Assembly (NCBI RefSeq): GCF_003590095.1
Contig: NC_039482.1
Span: forward strand, 15,083,657-15,147,656
From: Trichoplusia ni
Lineage: Eukaryota > Arthropoda > Insecta > Lepidoptera > Noctuidae
DNA length: 64,000 nucleotides
Direction: 5' to 3'
Shown here: one piece after another, positions 50,167 through 62,390 of the stretch
Position numbering within the stretch: the stretch's first letter is position 1
How the letters are laid out: every line of letters begins with the position of its first letter
Translations under genes and position numbers: made by a program
Notes under the pieces: generated by a model
Told to the model about the DNA's origin: nothing
Seen by the model: only the letters and a program-made list of their open reading frames with translations
Databases searched by the model: none

Positions 50167-50376
50167 GCGTTCCAAAACTAGGATTATAGACGTCGGCAAA
50201 AAGGCTGCCAGGCTAAAATGGGATTGGGCGGGGCACCACAGTATGGGAGCCAGCGGATGGACGGCGTCGTCGTGGGCGACCTAGGATGCGGTGGCGAGAC
50301 GACAGTGGCAAAAAATAGGGAGTCGTGGAGGTATTTGGGGGAGGTCTTTGCCCAGCAGTGGGACACAGTGGGCTAA
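50167..50376 (+). mobile_element. Truncated 3' end of a lepidopteran non-LTR retrotransposon
   Basis: Reads RSKTRIIDVGKKAARLKWDW then AGHHSMGASGW in one frame, and after a frameshift AKNRESWRYLGEVFAQQW then DTVG and a stop at about 50374. This is the C-terminal end of the reverse-transcriptase ORF seen in many moth LINEs (LKW.WAGH ... GEAFAQQWDT). It is 5'-truncated, frameshifted and carries an in-frame TAG, so it is dead. Confidence 0.75.
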
Positions 50377-51517
50377 AGAAAAACAAAAGTACACACAAGC
50401 TTACACAGGACACAACATTCTAACAGTAATTTTGAGGTGTACTGCTTATAGAATAAGAATGGCCCCTTGACCCCACTTGAGACACGGGCTCTGCTCATAT
50501 TCATGCTTTTTATTAGACGCCGATGAAGAAGTTTCACCTCCAAAACTCTGTATCGTCTAGCATTACCCTTCTTTTGATGCAGTCGGATAAAAGGCGAGAA
50601 TCAGAGATTTGTTTAGCTCGGTTTAAGCGAGGGCGCTCAGCGGCGCGCAAATAATGGCTACAAACAATATAACTTAACAATGAATCGCATTAGAAGCGAG
50701 GTTTTTTCTTTTTTTTTTGACGTTCGTGGTTAATGTTTTGTGTAATGTTATTTAACGAATTGAAAAATCTCAGCTTTGCAGCGTCCTGGGCCGGAGCCGA
50801 CCCTCTCTGCCTCTAGCATGACTCTATTAAGCAGCAATGTGTGCGGCGATGTCAGCGCGAGGGGGGTTGTGTTCGCTACCGCGACAATATAATAGGCGGA
50901 CGTGTCGCGACTGCCAACTCTCCGGCGGCTCAGATACCACACGCGGGCGCCGCACGCCGCGCACCGCCGCCGCACCGCCGCCGCACCGAAACGCTGTACT
51001 TTATAATATCTGTCAAATTATATCATCGTTTACTGCCCTTTGTCGGTGTCATACTTATGTAAAGACCCAACAAATACGGCTCTGGGGAGAGCACTCGCAT
51101 ACTCCGAACGTTGGTCGACATTCAAATAAAAATATGAATGTACGACAGTGATTGTGTTATGTCGGTCCTGCCGGGCTCGGGCTCAGTGAATATAAATGGC
51201 GTCAATTATGTGATATATAGCAGCAGCTGCCGGCCGAGGGTGGACCCCTGGCTGGCTCCGTCGTTGGAGAATGTCTCGGCCTTCTTTTAATATTTCACAA
51301 TTTGGCTCAAGGCTCAGGTTCCGGCCGCGACTGAGCAGCGCCACATCACTCCGGACACATTAGTGCTCTGATATATGGGAATTTTTATAACGTTCATTCG
51401 TTTAGAGAACATTATTTAAATAGATATGAGGATCGCTCGCATCCATCACACTCGGTACCGTGATTGATGCTGTGCGCGCGCTCTCGGCCGCAGCACTACG
51501 GCTGACACGCAACTGTC

Positions 51518-51556
51518 TGTGGAGCGGAGCGGAGCGGTGCGGAGCGGTGCTGCGGA
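51518..51556. repeat. GGAGC minisatellite
   Basis: Repeated GGAGC / GGTGC pentamers (about seven). Confidence 0.65.
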
Positions 51557-54500
51557 CGAGCTAGCGGGTTAGCGAGCTGCAGTTTACGTTTAAATATTCC
51601 ATTACTTCACTAAGAATTTGCTTCCCAACTCGCTCTCGACACAACTTCATTACGGCTGAATGGGTTCCGAGTCTTTTAATTAAAAATGCGAAGAGTTTAC
51701 GGTTAACAGAGCGGACGCTAACGGTAACTTCTTTCCGGCCTCGTGCGCGTAGCTCGGAGCCAGGCCGGGCAGAGCCGGGCTGGCCTGCTTGTATGTGAGC
51801 TGAAGCTGTTTAATACATAAGCAAGCGTATTCGAGATCAGATATGAAAAAGTTTATTAGAATATTGAATACTTTGTAGCCGAGTGTTTAGTGTTACAGAG
51901 TCGTAAGTGTTTTCAAACGAATTTTCCAATAATCATCCTGTAACATGTACTCGGTCGAGTCATTTGTGTGTGCGGGTGTGGAGTGACGCGGAGGACTCTC
52001 CGACCCTGACGCAGAGAGCAGTAGGTACTGTCCGAGCAACCCACTAAGACATAAATACATTTTGTGCTAAACTTTCGCTGAGCTCCTAGTACTTACTTAA
52101 ACGAATTCTATTCTTTACTGTTCGAAAAATAAGTCCCGGAGTACTTTAAAGAGAAAACAAAAAGCAAAGATAAATAATATGTGAGCAACTTCAGCCGTCG
52201 TATGTCACCGACAGACGCGGCGGTGCCGAGCTCGCTCAGCTCGCGGCGCGCGGCGAGGCGTGGACGCTGCCGATGCCTTCAAATTGGCAATCTGTCGAGT
52301 AGCAGCCCCACGGGATCGTGATCACCGCACTCGTTTCATTACCGCACACGTGGCTTCGTGTCAAAGCCTTTGTGGCATATTCTTTTGATCTATAAATCGA
52401 TTGCACGATGGCAATTCTTTCAGTAACTCGCTCGAACAACGTATGTATGTATGTTCATATAAACTCAATTTTCCATTTGTTTAGGGACTAAAAATAGGTT
52501 AACAGGCTTGGCTTTTTATACCTACATAATAATAAACAACTAGCACCCTCGCAAGCCAAGATTGTTAACTTTTTTAAGTCCCAAAATCTGAATTTAAAGC
52601 ATGTAGGTATATGAGTTACATTCAGATTGTACAGTAAGGCTCTTTTATCTGAGTCTCGCATCGCAGACAAAAACTTTTCGTAGTTCCGTAGTAGTTCGTT
52701 GTTCCTTTCCTACTTCAAGTTTCGTTTTTGTTGTGAGATGCGTTGCCCGTCGGAGTTTGTGAGCGCCCGCTCTGGACCTGCCCGCGGCCATCCCGGGATA
52801 GGCCGGTCCCAAATGTTCTCCGCCGCTCTTCTGCTTGTGCGATCCTATTAACATATTAGTTATCGGGTTTCTTTTGTTCATGATATTATAATATTTTTAG
52901 TAAAAAATGTAGATAGACTAGCGTTACTGCTTGTAAAGCGCAAATATCAAGGTGTTACTGGGTACTACGTTATAGTTAAGATGTGTTGAATGGCGTGGGC
53001 TCCGGTGTGGGCTCCCAGCGCCCTGTCGCGCTGCACACCATGTAGATCCGCTCGTCGCTCCATAAAAAGGCGTAATAAGTTCAAATGGAATATATTTCTG
53101 CAAATGACATCAAGGGTAGATCGTATTCATTAAATTGTCTCTCAAACAATTTATCATGAGTGCGTTTCGACGAGGAGCGAGTAGATACGAACACTCGTCT
53201 ATAACGCACGGAGTGCTCTGCGAGTGTATACTGAGCGAGTTACTGAGCGCGAGGCCATGCGTGACGTGCATTTTATTAAAATCTAATTTATTTTGATTTG
53301 GTTTCAGCGAGTAGGTATCTAATTCTTACCTCTTTTTTGTATCATTTCATTATTAAGCATCTGCATTAAATAGGTGAACATTCAGCTTAATGCAGTGCAA
53401 TATAAAGTAGATAGTGATCAGCGCTGGAGGGGCCGGCTCAGCGGCGGCGGTGAGGGGCTCGTTAAAGTCGTTTTACGATATCACTTAATCTGTCAGAATA
53501 AGTCGGGGGGATGAGCTGGTTTACTTGTGTACGTATATTTCGTTCGATCTAAATCCAGTTTTATCCAGTTCGGCGGGAAATCGGTTGAAAAAATCCTTTT
53601 GTAATACACAGTCCCTGAGCACCAAGCATGTAGGCGCGATGCTTATAGATAAGTGTAGCCGCGGCGGGATGTGAGGCGGGCGGGGGGGACGTGCCGGCGC
53701 GATTAGCCACTACAATTGAATAAGGCTGGAATGGGCGCCTGAGCTGGGAATTCGACCCTCCGCGAATGCTTGTCGTCTTCAAAGGGAACGGAAATAAGTA
53801 AATTAGGCGGTACTGTCGCGGCGTCACGCAGTAATCTGCGCCTCCCAGCGAGGCGGCGCTGTTCTGCTGAGATTTATTGGTGCTTTGTCAAGCGGTCCGG
53901 AGCCGGGCCCTCACCTGCCGCAGCCAGGGGTAGGAATAGCTCAAGTCGACAAGAAAGAATTTAGAGAATAATGCATTCACATTATACCCAACTCAGGAGT
54001 TTTCAGTATCTTAAAAGTTTTGTTCATCCCCGGCACGAGGGGCGAGAGGCGCCGCCGATCCACAAGTTGTTTTATGAATGAGCTCGGGCGGGTTCAATAA
54101 GCTAGTGTTCTTGTCGAGCGGCGTGTTGAGAGGTCGCGACTCGCCGGCTGCGGGCTATTTACATAACTCGACAAGTGAACGTGATACCCGCACTTGTTGT
54201 CAATCTGAGTTCACGATGTCGACGCCTGCGAGGCGTTCGGAAACATTCAACTAACAGATTACGTGCCCTCCAGAGCTTTGCGCTGTCTGCGAGGATGCTT
54301 TGAGGACCGCCTTGCTTACTTATTCTTGTTGTTTTGATTGTCAACAGTGGCACGCGCGTGTGTGTGTATTTAAAGCTATACTTGCACCCAGATGCCTCAT
54401 CCCTCTCGCGCTCGCCACAGTATGTTGTCCCAGTAACTTACACCCTGGAGAGTGTGCTACTGTTGATTTCAATTTATTAAAATGTCTCATTTAAATGAAT

Positions 54501-54689
54501 TTTAGACTCGTATAGCTATCAGCTGCCGTGCTAGCTACACACACGCGCCGCACGGCACGGGCCCGCCGCCGCTCCACTCCGCTCCGCCCGCTCCGCGCCG
54601 CGCGCTGTTTCCCGCTTGTATTAATCCGCAGATCACTCGAGTCTCGAATTAATCCGGTTTGTGCCGAAACAGCAGACGCTGAACGCTTA

Positions 54690-54724
54690 TAGCAATTTGA
54701 ATCATAATTTGATTCAAATTGCTA
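54690..54724. repeat. Perfect 15-bp palindrome with 5-base loop
   Basis: TAGCAATTTGAATCA and TGATTCAAATTGCTA around TAATT, in the gene desert. Confidence 0.8.
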
Positions 54725-56078
54725 CAACCTCCCCACGCCTGATTTCGAACGTTCTATAGTATTTAGCTGGCGGTGTTATTGGATTTATTTAGCCTTTCGT
54801 TTACGATTACTTGTGAAGTAAGCCTAAGCAGGTCGGCCTGTTTGTAATGCATGCCTATTTATAATTGTAGCCGCATCCGTCGACAGTTTCACGTACCTGT
54901 TATCTGTTAGTGATGTCGCTGGCGTGCACTACCCACCAACTAAAGCACGCTAATTGTCACGCCGCGTGACGAGCCTTATTACCGCTGATTACGTTTTAGG
55001 ACGCGTCACAAGCACAAGTTGATTATGTTTCTCTCTTATCATAATGGATATAATGGACCCCAAATTCAATTTCATCTGTATTCATTTTGTGTTCTACTTA
55101 ATGTTCACAACGTAGTAAGTAGATTTTAGTTTTACGTACAAAAAATGCTTCCTTTTTCAGTCTAAAGTTAGCGCAGACTTGTCATGTAATATAGGTAAGT
55201 GCAACAGTCACATGACGCTGATGCAGATGTGCGTGTGTGCGCCGGTAACCACGACGTGGTGGTGGGGCCCGAGGGTCCAGCAGAGCATGACGTGGTGACT
55301 CTCAGAGTTGCGACCGTGCCGTATAGCACACATAAGGCTTACCTAGCTCCACTAGTAGCTGGTCAAACACTTCAATTGTTTCAGAAAATTTAAGTCAAAA
55401 ATCTAAATCCTCGATCCCAGTCCCTACGGGATGCTACCAAGGATACTTCCACAATGCACAGGGCGTTGAGGAAGTATCCGGCATTGTCAGTAGCTTGACG
55501 TGATCAGATAAGATTCTTTTCAAACAAGTCAGGGGGATGGGTGTCAGTCAGGTGCTCGTTATATTCATTCTGTATTATCAGTTGTAGAGCATAACGAGGT
55601 CTGATGAGAGGCGTCACCGCGCTAATTTTATTTGGGTGACGCTAACTGATGCTCGCGCTGACTGTGTGTTCTGTCTGCAGCTTTATTTACATCACAATAA
55701 AGACTCGCCGACTTGCGGGACTATCCGCCGACATTGTTTACTCAAGCTCAGCAAAGTGGATGTGCTAATAGGTCTCGCTAAGCGTAAACACATGTTTTAT
55801 AGTGACCATTACTCCGTATCCTATACCCGCGCCATTCGGCAGAGTGCCGACAGGCGCCCCCGGTCACATTACGAGGTGCACTAGCGGTCCCGCGCGACTT
55901 CACCCGGCCCTATAAAAAACTAAAGTTGTCTACATAACGCCCCATAACCCCAGTTATCTGCCACTAAAGATGTACCGTTGCTGAATATTCTCCCACCTCA
56001 ACGAACGAAACACTCTTCGTATTTATTTAATAGCATCCTCTAAAATGTAACCATCAAAAACAATACTTGTCAAAAAAA

Positions 56079-56145
56079 CCAAGTCTCGCAACTCAGTTGT
56101 TCAGCGGTAAAAAGTTGTGAGATCCATGTAATACCAAGTCGGTTA
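56079..56145 (+). repeat. CCAAGTC-bounded segment related to the fold-back at 34562
   Basis: CCAAGTCTCGC, then GGTAAAAAGTTGTGAGATCC, then ACCAAGTCGG. This parallels CCAAGTCTCTCG, CGTAAAAAGTTTTGAGATCT and GCCAAGTCC within the left arm of the 34562 element, with the same order and similar spacing. Confidence 0.55.
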
Positions 56146-56265
56146 TTAATTTATTCAGTCTCTACTTAAGTGACTTTCTGTCTTAATACGTCCAGTCTCT
56201 AAGAACACGATCGTGGTCGATAACAATTGAAAATCAATTTTATTGGTCCTGGAATCTTCGTACTC

Positions 56266-56510
56266 GAAGCATTAAGTTGTTACGTAATAATTAACAGCAT
56301 CTTATAGTGACGTATATCAATATTAAAATTCTTGAATATTTTATATAAATATGATCGAGACTTGGCCATCGCCTGAAAACACGTGTAAATTCAATTATTT
56401 AGTGCGATGGCCAAGTCTCGATCATATTTATATAAAATATTCAAGAATTTTAATATTGATATACGTCACTATAAGATGCTGTTAATTATTACGCAACAAC
56501 TTAATGCTTC
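56266..56510. repeat. Long near-perfect hairpin (107-bp arms, 31-base loop)
   Basis: The left arm 56266-56372 and right arm 56404-56510 are reverse complements with one mismatch noted (GTTACG versus GTTGCG). The inner edges are GACTTGGCCATCGC / GCGATGGCCAAGTC. A transcript across it would fold into a continuous duplex of about 107 bp. It lies just downstream of a segment related to the other fold-back element. Confidence 0.85.
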
Positions 56511-57544
56511 CGTACTGCAAGGGTAAGCAGAACTCTATTAGGTACTAGACAGTTTAAATCTTGCCACTGAATATAAAGGTTCAGTAATGTTGTCACGGTG
56601 TCAATTTTTTGTATCAAATTTGTTTTCTTTGTGTCATATAATCGGAGGCCTGAGTATCGCAAATCTGACTCTAGGTCTCGTGGCCTCAAGTGCGTGGATC
56701 CAGCAGGACAACCCCGCAAGTCACACCTACTGGGACACTCGACTTTCTTCAGAGTTCTTTATTGTATTTTTTGTGAATTCTCGAATAAATCAAATACAGT
56801 TCCTCGAGAGGTCGAGATTCAGCGTGTTATTAACTTTTGACTTTGTCAAAAATGTCATAAAAGTGTGGAAAATATTAAAAGCTTGAAAGAGAGCCCGTCA
56901 TCAGAACTGTGGAGGATATTTACTGAATATTTTTGAGAAACGAAGTCATTTGAATATACTACAACTAAAATAATGCAATATTGTCCAAACTATAAAACGA
57001 ATATATTACGATCACTGATTAAATATTCTGAAAACAATAAAGTCGTATATGTATATTTCATTTATAATCGATCAAATCTGCTTTACGAGTAAAGTGCAAT
57101 ATCATGGAAAAATATGAGTTTATGAATGATAACGTGCACTCCTAATGTTCCGTGCTAACGACCTCTCTATATAATTAATACATCAGCGTGGAAACTTGCT
57201 CAGAGATTGTTTTCATCAGTCAGGACCAAGTGATTTTATGTGATAACGTGGAACAGATGATGTTTTGTAATTCCTATACGGACTTTTAAACACTTTGTGT
57301 CATTATGTGATGTGTCAAATGTGTGATTACGCTTTGCAAGTGTACGCTGTCCGGCGCGCGGCCGCTGTTCAATCAATACGTTGTTATAACGAGAACACAA
57401 ATACTTGACGAGCCGCCGAACTCAGCATGTGTTAATACTAATGATTTACTTTAATATAATGTGTGTAATGTGAATAAATTAAATATTCGCGTTATTTGTG
57501 TTCTAACATCAGTGTCATGAATAAACTCTTTACACGTCGGCATC
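56511..57544. other. AT-rich non-coding stretch
   Basis: Nothing recognised except a few short chance ORFs (the longest about 99 codons at 56587-56886, without domain features) and a GC patch at 57350-57365. Confidence 0.5.
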
Positions 57545-57765
57545 CACACAACAGGAGAAAGAGACGTACCAGCCCACACTACTGGCTGGTGGAAGCCCGC
57601 GGTCGGTGTATGAAGGATTGCAACGCATTTACATACACCGACACAAGAATGCGGATGACGTAGCACGGCGGTTCAGGTTTAGTCAGTAAAAGTCTGACAT
57701 TACCCATTTCCTCCCCCGAGGGACTGAGTGTCCATCAGGATTCCCCCGCCTTACCAAAAAAAGGG
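57545..57765 (+). mobile_element. 'GTCAGTNAGAGTCTGAC' repeat, longer copy
   Basis: Contains CCAGCCCACACTACTGGCTG, CATACACCGACACAAGAATG, GCGGATGACGTAGCAC and TTTAGTCAGTAAAAGTCTGA, then CCCCCGAGGGACTGAGTG and AGGATTCCCCCGCCTTACC. The second half aligns with 30430-30565. Confidence 0.6.
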
Positions 57766-58714
57766 GATACACGTTTTGATATATTTTTGGAAACACTGAA
57801 GAATCTTAATAAAGGCCGATTCCATAAATAAATAGAAACATAAACGTCTCGAAGTGCTGAAAGAGGAATTCCCGTAGGAATAACGACACAAACACCTTCA
57901 CCGGGTGCCGGCGCTGGCTCCAGCCGGCCCGCTGCTGACTCTGGCGTACACAGCTATTGAAAAATACGGAAGCAGCATTTGTTTCATATGGGTTTTGTGA
58001 ATTATTGGTACTACGAGGGACCTGGGCCAGTGAGCGGGCTTATCTTAACATAAACACTGAACGTTTTGTAATAAATATGTCCAATACCGGGTCGACCCTG
58101 CTGCAGATAAAAGTTTGGTGGGCCTCGGGTGTGTGGCGCCACCAACCACGCTCGGTACAGAAGGTTGAACTCGCTCCGTACTCTATAACGCGTATTAAAC
58201 CCCGGACTTGTAAAAGCCCCACTGTTATTATAATGATTGTTTAGGGATCTGCTCATGACTTTTGTTAGTAGCTTCCTGGTCGCGGGATACTCGTGGAGCG
58301 CAGAGGTGAATGAGTTTACTTTGAAGCCGAGGTCACTGAGGTGCGACGTCTGCCGTGTTAGTTATTCCAAGGCTATCGATTCTTCTAAAATTGTCTCGAT
58401 TTCTACAACAGGCCTCAATAACAGCAGCACTCCCAGAGCTCGGGTCAGGGATATTCTTGCCTTTTTATTTCGCCTCTCTCTCTCTCTCTGTTGTAATGTG
58501 AGGTACTCGCGTATCTCGTGGTGTTCCCGGGATCATCATCCACCGGGAGTCAGGCGGAGCGCTGCGATACTCATTGCATCTTCTTTAAGCTTCATAATAT
58601 ATGATAAGGAATGCTAACTCAGTATAATCTCTGCCCCCGTGGTGTGGCTGGTCCGCTGGATCATTTTGTTTTGCTTCTTTATTACCTTCTATTAGTTTCT
58701 CCACAGCTTTTAGT

Positions 58715-58985
58715 CCTAGAAGCTTTGACGTGCCTCGTTATTCCGTTAAGGTTTTCAATAGTCGTATTCAGTGTATGTAAATTTAACTTAACTTAAACTT
58801 AAATTAACGAGATTATACTCGCAGAGTGATATTTTAAATTTAATAAAGTAACTTACAGAGTTTCTTGCCGGCTTTTCTTCATTTGAATGAAATTTTGGAA
58901 CCGCACCACTAGAGTCATTAATATAACGTTTTAGAAGCGGCTGAAAAGGGTTCATTTAAAGTACAAACTTATAGATGTAGAGTTT
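58715..58985 (+). mobile_element. 3' UTR remnant of the same non-LTR retrotransposon
   Basis: AGCTTTGACGTGCCTCGTTA, TTCCGTTAAGGTTTTCAATA, TAACTTACAGAGTTTCTTGC, CGGCTTTTCTTC and GGAACCGCACCACTAGAGTC parallel 46920-47255. More diverged than that copy. Confidence 0.62.
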
Positions 58986-60447
58986 TAAAGACGTTTCTCT
59001 TATTTAAAGGTGTTAGCTGTCAGTCGGGTCGGGACTGTGGCGCTGTAGGAGGTGGGCCTGTCCGTGTGTGTGTCACACGTTGCGACACGTCGTGACGGTA
59101 ACGCCGGCGTCGCGGTCCTTGTATCGACTAACAATATCGCTGAACATTAAACAGCGTTATACAAATGGCTGCATTGTGTTTTTGTTTGATAGCGCTCTGT
59201 AGTTAATTGGTTCAACTTGTAAAGGGACGTGTTCCAATATGTTTACGAAATTAATTTCCCATCACAATCGACTGATTGGAACTGGATTGTAGTGGGGCTG
59301 CACTACATTGGCCGCGCTACATCATACTCAACTGAATCTGTTACCAATCCGTTGTATTCACTGCAATCCTCTGCCATTCATCTATCATAATGAGAAAGTA
59401 ACTCGTTCTTCAGGGGATATAGATAATATAATATAACCGGTGCCGTTAGTTCTATACCTACAAATTGCAATAAAACATCGATCATTGTAATTAAAAGTAA
59501 ATCTGAAGCTGTGAGAGTGACATGTGTGTGTGTGGAGACTGTGTTTGAGTATTTATACAAACTTACAAATGTATATGTACGAGTAGTAGACTATACTCAT
59601 CTAGTCGTCGTCGTATATCGCGCCATGTAAAGTGCTAGTTTTGGTTTTTTGTAATTTGTTCTAGAAATTTTATAATTAGATGTGTTACTATATTATATTG
59701 CCATGCTTGAATAAGGCTGCTAAGTTGAAAGAAGTGTAAGTCTATTTGAGACCTATCTGTACACTTAGTTTGCAATAAATACTTTGACTTTGAAAGTTTT
59801 CCATGGTTTTTTCTTTCATCGGCATATCCGAAATACATGTGTACGTTAGCAGTGTTCTATAAATAAGTCTGTTCGATTATTGTCGCGGCCAGAGACGACC
59901 TATCTCGAGCCGAACGTTTTTGTACAACAACAGACGTCTGATTGAATTGTGTCCCCAACTAACAAGATGTCGACCGTTGTAATGAGTGACACACAGGTCG
60001 GTACGTGAAGTCCGTCCGAACCTAGCCGAGCCTGGCCGAGCCCAGCGGCTCTGCTCACGTCAGCTGGGTTCCCCAACTATTTTGAATATGTCCACATTAA
60101 TCAGTGCGGAGATATTGGTGGAGTCGTCGGTGGAGGTCGGGCGCTCGTGACGTTACAGCGCCACTTAATTGTTCAGCGATATAGCGAGCCCATCAATAAT
60201 GTCAGCACATTAATATCACGCCGAGTGACTTGCACTAGACATTTGTTATCAATCGACGCCGATGTTCAAAATTTACGATAAGACGTCATAAACATTCAGC
60301 GCTTTCTTAAGAAAGCTAAGAGATATTTCTCAGAGTATGAATCCGCAATTTGTGGAGGTTCTCGACTGTCTTCATAAATAAGGAGCGTCTTTTGTTGCTC
60401 ACCCGTCACTGAGTGAGTTGCGAAACGGTGACAGTTATGGATAGAGA

Positions 60448-60502
60448 ACCGCCGCGCCCGCCGCTCACGCCGCGCCCGCCGCGCCCGCCGCTCACTCCGA
60501 GC
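60448..60502. repeat. CCGCGCCCG tandem
   Basis: CCGCGCCCGCCGCTCACG-type unit repeated about three times; GC-rich island in the desert. Confidence 0.6.
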
Positions 60503-62202
60503 ACCACGCCGCTAATGAGACCGTGTCGACTTACTGCTTACTAGTAAGCTGATAAACGGTTCTGACAACAATAAGTTATGGCTATTAATAGTAATTTACA
60601 TCATTGCGGTTATATTCTATGTAAAAAGACATTAGATTGACTGATTTTAGAGATAAGACTTTCCGAGTTAAACGCTATTGACCTCCTAGTACCATCTTGT
60701 GACAATCGCGTCCTGCCAGACAGACGGATTGTACAAATTTAGGGCTAGGTAGTTATAGCTGTCCATGATGAAGTAGCGTTATGTAGAGCGAAGTTGTTTC
60801 GGGGAGGTAATGTTCGTGGCTCATGTTCGTAGCGTCTTGGGATCGTATTAAGCGTAAATCAAAGCGAGCAGGTCGGCAGCGGCTCGCCTTCTGATGGCCT
60901 GCATGATTTATGGCGCGGCGCCCGCTCGGGCCGCTCGGGCCGCACGTGGCGCCGGGCGACCTCAGACCGGGATCCGCCACGTCACATGGCTAATGAAGTC
61001 AAAACGTAATAGTATAACATGTGAACATGTAGCAGCTACCGGCTAGTGCCGGTTAGTGAGGACGCATCACGTGCGGCGACACCGAGTACTGCTCATCGAT
61101 TACTGCCAATAAAACGTGCTTTGTTACTGCTACTGTAGGCAGAGAGACACATGGATTGGATATAAAACTATCATAAATGGCAGCTGTACATTTCAATATC
61201 GCACATTGTTCAGTTTCAGGGATTCTGCTCCGCTTTCAATAGTCGTCCATTATCTGGTTTTAATATAATACAGCGGTTGCTATGGAGACGCCGGAACTAT
61301 TTGTCGACGCTTACTTTTGTGGCTTTATTGTACTTTGATGGAAAAATTGAAGACGCGGAATATTTTTAGGATGAGGGGCTCACTGCGGCTGTCCTCGGGA
61401 CCTGCACAATTTATACGAGAACTTTGTCCAGCGATTAGCTAATTATTCTAATGCCGCCACTCATCAAGATTAATGGAAGGTTTATGTGAAAACTACGACC
61501 ATTTTATGCCGAAGAGACAAAGATTGTGATAAAACCAATTAAGTCTCCCACCGTGCCACCTCGAGTTTACTTTATATTTCTCAACTTTCCCCGATTCATT
61601 ACAGACAAGAAGAAGGGGTTCGCTTTAGTGAGCTCGACACATTACAAAGGCGGATAGAAACACGCAGTCGCCATGTTATCTTAAACTGTAGAGTGAGCTA
61701 CATCTCACGCTCACGGTGCATTACTAGATATAAGAAGCGGTGCTAGAATAAGGCTAGTAAATTATAATGTTGTCGAGTCGCGGCTCATAAAGTTGTTGCA
61801 GGCGGCTTTGGGCGCGGCCCCCGGCCTTCTGTCACGGTAAGGTCTCATCTAAAACGGGTAATGAAAACAAGTGGGATGAATTTTTGAATTAATTGCAGTT
61901 TTTGTTTTGCTTTTTGTTGTTATTAATTGAGTCGAGGTAGGGTCGGAGGTCGGCCCCGCGCTCCTCGCGATAACAGCCGCACTATGTTACGAGAAATGAA
62001 GTGAGAGAGTGCCGATAGCGGCGCTCGCAGCCGCTACATTAGCTCCGATTAGGTATCGAAGGTGGCACACGGAGAGCCGCCATGCCCGCCATCCACAGCC
62101 ACATCATCTCACACATTGTTGAGTTGTTCATAACTTTTGAAAACTATTACAGCTTTACTAGAACCAGTTTCATGACACCTTTCAGATAGATTAGAATTGT
62201 TC

Positions 62203-62390
62203 ACTAGCTTCTGCGGGTGGACTCGTTCATTTATCTTTTACTCAAAAAAAAAAACTGAATGGATTTAGACGAAACTTGGTACTCAGATAGTTTATAAATA
62301 CGATTAACATACAGTCTTCATACCGATTGTATGTTCCCGTAGGGTCACTTTCGATTTGTAGCGGACAGGCCCGCGGGCAGCAGCTAGTAG
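62203..62390 (+). mobile_element. GCCCGCG repeat, pair of short inverted ends
   Basis: Starts ACTAGCTTCTGCGGGTGGAC and ends GGCCCGCGGGCAGCAGCTAG, with ACTGAATGGATTTAGACGAA inside. The two CTAGC ends face each other, as in the inverted pair at 25879-26292 but much shorter. Confidence 0.55.

Larger units (their letters stand above)
50377..56078. other. Gene desert with GC-rich islands
   Basis: GC islands occur near 50930-50995, 51480-51560, 52210-52270, 53670-53700, 53815-53930 and 54540-54605. The palindrome at 54690 lies here. Open frames are short and lack splice sites in phase. Many islands contain CpG-rich sequence of the kind often seen at insect regulatory elements, but no specific factor site is claimed. 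Confidence 0.5.

Noticed and set aside
58237..58617. 126-codon ORF on +
   Set aside because: Low-complexity Ser/Leu content (a CTCTCT run), no recognisable domain and no splice context.
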